DNA of 10,966 nucleotides, taken from WVXT01 sp964403285. Its GTDB lineage: Bacteria; UBA6262; WVXT01. The stretch's first letter is position 1, and the number at the start of each line of letters is the position of its first letter. The stretch spans positions 1 to 10,966 of the forward strand of contig CAYOFG010000050.1 of the NCBI GenBank assembly GCA_964403285.1, written 5' to 3'. A program made the position numbers and the translations under genes. Of this stretch, positions 1 to 9,200 are shown in pieces. The notes under the pieces are model-generated. The model was not told the DNA's origin and searched no databases. It saw only the letters and a program-made list of their open reading frames with translations.

Positions 1-213
1 TATTGTTGGATTGTAGAGGTGGAATAGCGTATTCACACCGATATCAGTTGTCGGGCATCCAGTAATAATACGACTTATCTTTTCATCATTGGATAACGTT
101 TCCCATTCATCTGAATTGATAAGTCTATTTAGATTGTTTAAAACCTGGGACTGGTTAATAAATGGTTTCTGTTTACTTTGAGGCAGGTTATTGATGGCAT
201 CTGAAAGAACCTG
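1..213 (-). other. start of the next domain (residues 3585-3655), cut by the window
   Basis: Helical, Asn/Asp/Gln-containing sequence (VLSDAINNLPQSKQKPFINQ, VLNNLNRLINSDEWETLSND) ends at HLYNPTI with the frame still open. The protein therefore continues beyond the left edge. No family was recognised. Confidence 0.45.
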
Positions 214-3200
214 AGAATAGGCAGGGGCAGGAAGAGGTAATACGTAAGGTGATGCTCTATTCTGCCCTGCTTCCACTAATTCCTGAGCGACAACTCTAAT
301 CTTTCCGGAGTCAGTCTTTAATAATTCTTTTGTATATTTGGGATTAACCTTAGCTAATTCTTTTACCAGGACCTCGCTGGTTGCCCGGATTTTCTCTTGA
401 GAAACACCGGCTCCTGCCTTTTCCGGAAGCGACGATTTCAGTAGCCTGGTATTTATGATGTCAATAGCGTCTTTCAGTCTACTGGAACCCAGTAGTCCTC
501 CTTCCATTTCAAATCTGAGCATCTGTATTGCAGAAAGTTTCCCTTCGCCAAGGTTTATCTCACTATCTCCTCCTGTTATTGCTTCTTTCAATATTGCTCT
601 ATTTGTTTCGGAAAGAGATTTCCTAAATTTCCAAAACAATTCTTTTGTTTCTGGTGTCGTTGCTTTTCCTTCTTGCAGTGCCTTAAGGAATCCATAAACT
701 CCTTTACTTGCATTTTCCAAAGCTTGCTCAGGTGTCTGGGGTTGGGTGCTCAAATCAATATTCTTATATTTCTGATTCTGCCACTCCTTTAATACTCCTA
801 TAATGCGTTCTCTCTCTTTTGGATTTTTCGCATAATTCAACATATCTAAAAGAAGATTGTCCACCACGCCTCTTATTCCTTCAAGTGAAGTCTGAAGCAT
901 AATCTGTTTCTTAATCTTTATTTCATTAAGTTCCAGCATAGCCTTCAGTTCCTTGACTGACATTGTTGGTGTCTTTTCTCCTATCATTCCTATCATAAAG
1001 ACCTTCTTCTTATGATATCCACGACTGCCCTCTATTCCCCTATCTCTTCCTCTTGCCTGGCAATAGTCGGTCATAGTATTCTTAGGGTCAAAGAAGAAAC
1101 TTTCCACAACATTTTTGTCTGCTTTCAAATTTGTCCCTACGCCCGGGTTGATATAGCCAACAATCCTTTCACCTGGATTGATATTCAACTCTCTAAATAG
1201 GGTCTCTATCTTTTTGTTTGCCAGACCGTTCCCCACTACCCTTCTCCTTGCGAATATATTTTCGTATGTTTCTGTGTCAGTTATATGTCCTTTTCTGTCC
1301 ATTATTTCTTTTCCATTTAGTGTTACTCTTCTCTCAATGGCGCTGTAATATCTACCATCTTTACCATCCCTTAATGTATAGAACCTGAACCAGCTATTTG
1401 GCTCTTGCACAAGCAGAATCTTTATACCCTTGTCCGCACATTGTTTCATCAATTCGGCTAAATCTCTACCTTCAAAGTTTCTCCCTGCTGATATTACTAA
1501 CAAATCCTTATCTTTCCCAAATGCCAAGCCCTCCTCAATCGCACTTCCCATATTCCTTAATAAAACCTTATCTATAGTGTCATACGCATATTTGCCAAAG
1601 TATCTGTGTCTGCTATCCAATTCTAAATGCGCTTCTATTTTGAATCCGAGACTGCTTGCTTCCATAATTCCTCTTAAGGTCGCTGTAAAGCCAACGCCAT
1701 CACTTCCCCTCACTACCAAGTCTCTTAACACCGCTCCTAATGTTGCCTGCTGTGACTCTGGACTAAGACTTACATTTCTAAAGTTGACCTTGCTCCCTTT
1801 CACCAAATACTCCAGCGCGGAACGCATATATGGGTCTGAGAAATGCATTGATTCGTTTACTCCTATGCCAGCTGTCCAAGGATAGATTGTTTTACCCTTT
1901 TCTCTAATTCCAAAATCTTTCCCACGCTTCATTACTGCGCTTAGTGCATATGCATTTATTTGTGTTTTTATATCTTCTGTAATTTGCTTGCCGGATTCTC
2001 TTAGTGTCCTCAAGATGGCATCGCTGAATTCCGTCTTAAATTTCCTTACATCATCTAATACTTTACTCTCCGCCCAATTCTTTACCGCTTCCCGATCCTG
2101 CGAATTGACGTTGTTCTCCTTTGCAAGCCTGATAATTGCGTCATATACAATTTTTGCGCTCTCACGAATCTTCGCCGGTATGGAAATCTGTTCTCCCGTT
2201 CCTATAACCGCAGGAGTCTTATTCAGTATGGCTGTCTGGAACTCATCAAATACATAGTGAACTCTTGTGGTCAGAAGTCCATAAACTTCCGGGTCTGTCA
2301 ACACCCTTTCTTTTCCGAATGTAAACTCTCCTAACTTTGCAAACTGTAATGTCATCTGGTCTATGAAGACTATTTCTGCTTTTCTTATTTTTTCTGCTAA
2401 CTTAGGGTCATTTAGCACTTTAGGGTTGATTGTTAAACAGTTCCTTGCTTCCTTATCTTTCAAGAAACCTTTGGCCGCTTCGTAAGCTAATCTTGCTTTA
2501 CCTGAATCGGTAAATATAAGCAGTTCTCTGGTGAACCTTTCTCCAAACAATTTCCTCGAACACTCTGCAAGAAGTGGAGTCAAAACATCTGTCTTGCCAT
2601 AGCCTGTCACTAACTCAAAAGCCCGGCGTGAACTGAACAGCATATCCAGAAGAATAAGTGCTTGATGCCGATAAAGTCCTGGAAGCCTTCTATGCCCTTC
2701 AAAAGCCCGAATAGTCTCATTAATCTTCCTAACGTAGTCCTCTAATACTTCCCTGTCTCCAGATATCTTACCCTTCTTTATCCCTACCTGGAATTTACTC
2801 TCCGTTAAGGGCTTTACCTCTACGCTATTCAAAATCCACAAGTTGTTCTTGGCTCTCTCTAACGCCTGTTCCTGCATACGCACCAGGTTCCTTCGCATTC
2901 CGAGGATTATCCGATGTACCTTTTTGTCAACTGATGCCTTCCAGTTTTCTAATCTTGCCAATTCTATATATTTCTCACATAGTCCAATTTCATCTCTTAG
3001 CTTTTTCTGGGTCAACTTCCGCATTGAATCTTTTATTGTTTGTATGTCGATTTCAAGTATCGTTTGGAGTGGTCTATTTGAGCGCTCTTTGGCACGTTCC
3101 AGTTTGCTTTGCAGCAGAGCTGACTGGTTTTCAAAATTTTTCATTCGCTCATATTCGGATGAAACCTTGCTCTCTATGTTTCTCATAGTATTTCTCAAAT

Positions 3201-6200
3201 CCCGCGCATCTTTCCTGACTTCTGGCAGTTTCTTCTCTAAAGATTCTATCATCCTATTCTTTCTACTTATTCTAAACTCTGTTATCCACTTCCACCACTT
3301 CGTCCCTTCCTTTAAATTATTTACGTCTTTTCTTAAATCTTTCAGTTTATCCGTTAATGCTTTTCTTTCACCTACAATATCTTTAATCAACTCTTTTTCT
3401 AACTTTTTCTTTTGTGAATTTAATCCGTCAATTTCTTTCTGTAAATCCTTTGCCCTGTCTCCATCCTTTGTCCCTGTCAGGGCTGATGAAGCTATTTCTC
3501 CCATTCGCTCCAGGTCTTTGATGCTTCTTATTTTTATTTCCATAATCGATTTCTTTAGTTCCACTTTAAGAACACTACCAATAATTCCCAATGTAGCCTT
3601 TTCGTTTCTCTGCAGAAATCTCCTTGCCTGACGATATACTCCCAATAAATCCTTGACTGACTTTGCTTTCTCGGCCTCATTGAAAGCTCCTATTTTCTCT
3701 TTTACATTGTTGAGGATTTTTTTAGACTTATTTGTCTGTTCAGCTCTGATTTTGTTGCCTGATAGCTGGCTTGATAGTTTTTCAGTTACGGTCTCCAATA
3801 CCGTACTCACTAGATTGACAGCGTCCGAATTCAGCATTCTATCCCAAGCCACCTCGTAAATGTCCTGTTTGATTTCACTGGCCTCGACTTTTATCTTTTC
3901 TCCATTTTTAAGTTGTAGTGTCGTTGCCTTATTATTCTTACTTGCAATTTCAAGCCTTGTCACGCTTTTTTCTGAGAGGTTCCTACCAATTGTCTCAATT
4001 CTTCCAATAATATATTCTCCTAAATCTGCTACAAATGTGCCTTTTCCTTCTTTCACAATTTCTTCTATCTTTCCCCGTACGGTTGGCTTCTTGCTCGATG
4101 CAAACTGTTGTCTTATTTCTTTTCTATTTAGCAAATCTTCAAAAGCAACTTTTAGCCCAGTTGAACTATACACTTTTTCTATTAACGCTTTCCTGAGCCA
4201 GCCACCGTCCTTTTCTATTATCCCTATCGTCTCTCCTTTGATTCTTATTTTGTACTCTTTTTCTAATTCCACGATGCTCCCTCTCGCTTCCTTGGAAGTC
4301 CAACTATATATATATCTTTTCATGAATATATCCTTTGCTTCCTTACAAATCTCTTCGGTATGTTTTACTACCTCTCCATAATATTTCGTTATTTCCCCTT
4401 CCTTTGTTAATCTAAATAGGGCCTGTGGAGTTTTTCCATTATCTTGAATGAATATCTTTCCAGCAATTTTCTTCACCACATCTCTATCAAATCTAATTTT
4501 CCCGAATCCTTCCACTGGGACTCTGTCGGTCGCTGATGGGGAACTCAGAATTCTTGCTGCCTCCGGGCCTTTCAACAAACCATTATTTTCTAAATAGTTC
4601 TCTGCAGCCAGCCGTATTCTCTCCCGAAGTATATTGCGAGAAGTATTTATTCTTGCCTGTTTAAGTTCGTTCTCTATTTTCGCTAATCTTCTTCTATCAA
4701 TCCAGGAACGGATTCTCCCCTCGGTCTTTTCCAAGCGGGCTGAAATCTGTTTCTGTTCTTTACCCAGTATTTTAAGTTTTTCAGCAGATCTTCCTAACAA
4801 GATTCTTAGTTCAACAAGGGGAGCAATCCTCCCCTGGACAATAGCCTGGGCCTTATCATAAGTTGACGCCAAAGCTTGCTCTATGCTTAGACCTTGCTTT
4901 CTATATTTCTCATAAACCATCCTTGCTGCTTCTGGTAACTCTCGTTTGAGCATTGATTCGGTTGGTCTATAGTGGGAAGGCCTCATTGCAAATAGAATCA
5001 TCCAGGAACCGATGGTTCTTCCAAATTGAGAGAGACCCGTAGAAATCTGCTTTGGCTCACCAAGTGCAGTATAAGGACATAAGGGCTTTATGAGATTAAC
5101 TACTGTTTTATTCCCGTACTCGTCTTCAAGCTCTTTAGCAGTTACTCCTGTTGCTATTTCTTCGCTGGTTACGGGCACCTCAATCTCTCTACCGTCCTGG
5201 GTCTTTCCCAAGAAAACCCATCCCTTATGTACGCCTGTGCGGATTGAACTGGAGTAGAGTAAGCCTAAGTCAACACCAGTGACAATAGCAGCAATTTTTG
5301 CCATCCCTAAGACTTCTGCGATTATGGATCCGGCAAACCTATTTCTCTCTTTATTTGTTCCTAAGAGCAAGTTTCCAATGGTGGCCTTAACTTTTGCATA
5401 TAGAGAGGCGCTATCTTTAACACCTAAAGAGAAGATGTTCAAGGCTAAACCAATTCTTGCACCAGATTCAGGACTTCCTACAGCTGTGCGCGTTAGATAT
5501 TTCATACCCGGCTGAGAAAAGATGGGAATAAAGCCGTATGGAGACTGGATATTGAGAATTTTTGCACCGGGAAGCCACTCCCGTCTCTCGATTCTATACC
5601 AGATAGAATTATACATCCCACCGAAAACGGAGAACATAGGTCCGACCATAACCCATCGGATAGCGGTTTTAAGAGAATCGAAGACCATAGCTCCTGAGCC
5701 AGTAAGTTCCAAACCGCCCGGGAATAGAATTCTCTGCAAGGTGGTCTGGTGAAGTGTCCCACCTGACATAGTTCCTGCTCTAAGCTGGTCAGAAGCCAAA
5801 GAAGAGTATCCCTTCACATTCTTCATAATTGTAGAAACATTCTTAATTCCAAAAGCAACTATCTCTGACCACATCCCGCCCCTTACTCCACTCGCCACAA
5901 GCTTTCTCCAGAAATGCGGGTCACTTGGCCAGAGGCCATTGGGAGAAACATAGTTAGTTACGCTCTTAATAGAGCCATCTTGATTTCTCTCTATTTCAGT
6001 AAATGGCTCGGTCCCCAGAGGAACACCTGTTGTTTTCTCAATCCAGCCAATACCAAAGTCTTTAGCTATGTTTATTCCTCCTCCACCAGCTAATAGAACA
6101 AAATGCCGGGCGACATTGGCCAGAGCGTTCATATCTTTGAAGCCGCCTCTTTGAGTTAGCCATTGAGCGATTTTGCTAGTAACCTCTCTGAATTTCCCTG

Positions 6201-9200
6201 CTTCAGGTTTCGCAGCGGGCGTGGCCAAGAAACGAATACCACTTACCAACAGCGCTTCATCAATCACCTGTTTATAAGTGTATCCCCACTCTTTTTCTGG
6301 CCAGAGGGAGTCATGCAGGCTGGTAACCAGAGACCTCCCCCAGAACCAGGTGACTGGCCAGGTGAGATAGCTCCTCCAATTAGCCGGGCTATACCAGAGA
6401 GCCAGAGATTTACCCAGCCAGTGCTCCTTCCAGAACGCTGCGTTAGCAATATTCGTAGAGCCTAATGCACCGGCTAAACCAATAGCTCCTCCAACAAGCG
6501 CACCGCCTTTTGCTCCAGAGAACAAAGTCTTGCCTTCACCTATACCTAAGAAGTCTTTGCCGTGCTCGAGAAACTTCTCCTTGAGGGAATTCTTTGGCTC
6601 CTCAATGGCTGCGTCTACCGCCATATCCACATTGCCCCAGACTGTACCTAAGTTGATAGCCCCTTTAGCCGTGCTCACCACTACTTTACTTGCTTCTGCC
6701 GCAATTTTGGCCCGGGCTGCACTCTTCGCCAGCAGGGATTCGCTTTTCGCTTCCAGACTTCCAAGCTTCGCATTGGCAAACTGAAGTAGCGCAACAGAGC
6801 CTGCTGTTATGGCAAATATCATGGCGCGGTCGGACCAGCTTAATCCCTTCCGAATATCCCAGTTAGCGATTCTATGACCAATATCCGCTGTGGTTGTAAC
6901 TCCTGTTCCCCAAACAAGAGGAGAAGCTATTTTATAAGCAGTCCCTTCTGGCCTTATAAGAAATCTCATGATTCTTGAATTCTGTATTAACTTTGAACTC
7001 TCTAACAATTTGCCCAGTCCCGAGATTCCCCATGCTTGACCTATAATTAACATATCATCACTCATACTGGTGAATTCGCCAGTCTTCCAATAGCTAATCG
7101 GATTGACGATTGCCTCACTTATAAGCGCCCACTTAAATGCCGAAGTAGCCAATGAACCAGCCAATTCTTTACTGACACCTAATCTCACCAGTCCTGGCAT
7201 CAGTCCTTTGGTTCCTACAAGGACAATTAACACTTTTCCAGTTACTCCTCCTAAACCCACAAGGCCACCAAATATTCTCTCACCGAAGCTTGCACCTTTT
7301 CCGAATGCAACCTTTCCACCAAGTTCCATAGCCTCATTGAAAATGCCGGTTGGGCCAAAGTGGGAATCGCCACACAACAATTGACTATCCGAACCATAAA
7401 GCCTTGCATATTCACTCTGCCTTTCAGCTCCATAAATCCAGTTATTGGCGAGATTCCTCACATTTTCGGATTCTTCTCGGACTTCCCTATCAAACAATCC
7501 ATAGGCGTGCCCAACACCAACAGGTAAGTATAAGGCGACACCACCGACTCTGGCCGCCTGTCTTCCAGCAAATCTTCCAGCAAAACTGACGCTCTGTTTT
7601 AAACCAAGGAGCCCTGTTCTCCAAAAATTGCCCAAACTGCTGTACTGCATACCAAAACTTTCTTTCAATGAAAGAAGGTCTCCATCAAATGTCTGCCAGC
7701 CACCAGGGCCGAGAGTCCTCTTCTTAGTGCCGTTTGAATCTCTCCAATCGATCAATTTGCCTGATTCAAAGGCATATTTTAATGTATCACCTGTTAAAAT
7801 ACCTCTTTCTTTATCCTGTTTATTGAATGTGGTAGTTATTGTCCAGTCAGGTTGGCTATGGAATTTGCCATTCAACCATAAATTACAATTTTCTCTTTGA
7901 ATAGTTACTTTTTTATCTTTTGATTCCATAGATGTCATAATATATTTTATAGAACTTAGCATACCAGGGTTTTCGCCCTTACACCACTGTAAGAAAACAT
8001 TCTTATTCTTACCTGAAAGATTTTTCTGAAGCAATTCCAGTGCCTTGGGTTCGAGACTAATTAGGTCTCTCTTGTTGGAAAGGAAATAATTTAGAATTGC
8101 TTTCTCTTTTTCCTGTCTGGTAGGAAAGTAAGTGTCCGCAACCTTAATTAATTCTTGTACCTTTTCTGATGAAAAACTCTGCTCTGGTATCTTTATGGTG
8201 GCTAGCGTTCGCCCGGAGAAAGTGCTACTGGCAAGATTTTGTTTGCGAGCTATAAAGGTAGCTTCAGCTATAAACTGTAGTTCTTTCTCAGTGAATGAAA
8301 GGAGCGTATTTTCTGAAGCCAACCACTTATGCTGGTAAACACGGCCTTCTGGCGCACCATCAGATTCCCAGGCTCTAATCAGTATGGAAGAAGATGGCTG
8401 GTACAACCCGTTAATTTCAGGGCTTATCAATGGGTGACCGTCGTAGAATCCGCCTTCAGGAACCTCCATTAACATGTCCAGTAATCTCAATCTTCCGTAC
8501 CTGTTCAAACTATCCTTAAATTTAATAAGTTCATTTTTATTTTCTGTATATTTTCTTATATCTGATACGTCTAATTTTCTATGGAACAATTCGTGGATGA
8601 TTTCTGCCGCAGACTCAATCCCACCCATGTTTTCAAAAACAGCGCGAACGAGTGGACTTGCCTCTCCTTCAATATATTTATATACATATAATGCGTCTTG
8701 CCCTCTTATACCTATTACCCCTTGACACTCGGGTCTATCTAATATTATTCCTCCATCATAACCGATTCTTAATTCCGTGCCCATAGCCAGAATAGTGGTC
8801 CAGGATTCATCTTGACCAAGAGCAGTATTACCATCTTTAACCCTGGCTTTTAACTCCTCGCCAATTCCAAAACTAACCCACTCGCTGCCAACCTTTTTAG
8901 AAATCCTGATTCCCTCGGGAGTTAGTTCTCTTCTGATTTCATCATCGAGTTCTATTCTTCCCGGACCCCCAAGAATATCCCTTGCGTAAACTCTTGGCTC
9001 TGGAGAAGGATATATCAACCTTCCTTGAACTAACTTATAGTCTCCTTTCTCAATATCCCATTCTATCTTTGCTCCCTCTTCTGGGTCAACGATACCGCTT
9101 CCTATGGTTTCACCTTTACCATAGGTCATTATGTAATGTCCGTTGGGCTTCAATTGGGTGCCATTGGCTAACTCTATACAGTTTTCTCTATCGTATGGTA

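Larger units (their letters stand above)
994..2670 (-). other. divergent SecA-like DEAD/DExx ATPase domain (residues 2766-3324)
   Basis: The SecA-type order of helicase motifs is preserved: a YRHQ start, ELVTGYGKT (like SecA ExxTGEGKT), HYVFDEFQ (like HYxxVDEVD), then KTPAVIGTG ten residues on (like SecA ARTPLIISG), GFTATL (like GMTGTA), a second RecA-like fold beginning DLLVISAG, PGVGTNL (like AGRGTDI) and QARGRDRG (like QLRGRSGRQG). Walker-A Lys2791 to Asp2907 is 116 residues and Asp2907 to motif III is about 187, close to SecA, leaving room for an inserted cross-linking-type domain between them. SecA is the cytoplasmic motor that pushes preproteins through SecYEG. Here several motif positions are changed and the domain is fused into a giant protein, so it is not the housekeeping SecA. 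ATP binding is likely. The substrate, and whether it translocates polypeptide, are unknown. Confidence 0.85.
4966..7560 (-). other. hydrophobic membrane-associated region (residues 1136-2000)
   Basis: This region of about 865 residues holds nearly all the long hydrophobic runs of the window, separated by loops of 20-200 residues. Loops contain soluble-looking sequence such as GVPLGTEPFTEIERNQDGS and VFLGKTQDGREIEVPVTS. The spacing and the varied strength of the segments suggest several membrane passes mixed with surface-lying helices. It separates the beta-rich N-terminal part from the coiled coil and ATPase, and probably anchors the protein. The family is unrecognised. Boundaries are approximate because hydropathy was judged by eye. 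Confidence 0.6.

Noticed and set aside
214..252. LPLPAPA as a possible sortase-type or cell-wall sorting signal
   Set aside because: There is no LPxTG-like Thr-Gly, no following hydrophobic segment and basic tail, and the protein continues beyond it.
1430..1885. 151-codon open frame on the plus strand
   Set aside because: Antisense shadow of the SecA-like domain. It has no recognisable motif and the same low-complexity Leu/Ser bias.
2843..3631. 262-codon open frame on the plus strand
   Set aside because: It lies opposite the coiled-coil part of the giant gene. Its Leu/Ser/Phe-rich composition is what the complement of Glu/Lys/Arg codons gives, and the minus frame is open, far longer and carries recognisable motifs.
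4305..4315. AT-only run tatatatatat that could look like a promoter element
   Set aside because: It is inside the open frame and encodes Arg-Tyr-Ile-Tyr-Ser. There is no paired promoter box and no gene start beside it.
3860..4381. 173-codon hydrophobic open frame on the plus strand
   Set aside because: It looks like a membrane protein because it is rich in Leu, Ile, Phe and Ser, but this is the mirror of a charged minus-strand segment.
5502..5762. 86-codon open frame on the minus strand in another frame
   Set aside because: It overlaps the giant frame in a different phase. The giant frame here encodes a clear hydrophobic segment, and nothing supports an overlapping gene.
6526..6540. Second GEGKT sequence (residues 1476-1480), identical to the SecA motif I core
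   Set aside because: It sits at the start of the Gly/Ala zipper segment, with no following strand-helix pattern, no Walker B and no other helicase motifs nearby. Coincidence is more likely than a second ATPase.
8581..8595. Metzincin-type reading of the HELFH site
   Set aside because: The extended HExxHxxGxxH pattern is absent (the next residues are RKLDVS), so only a generic HExxH possibility was kept.
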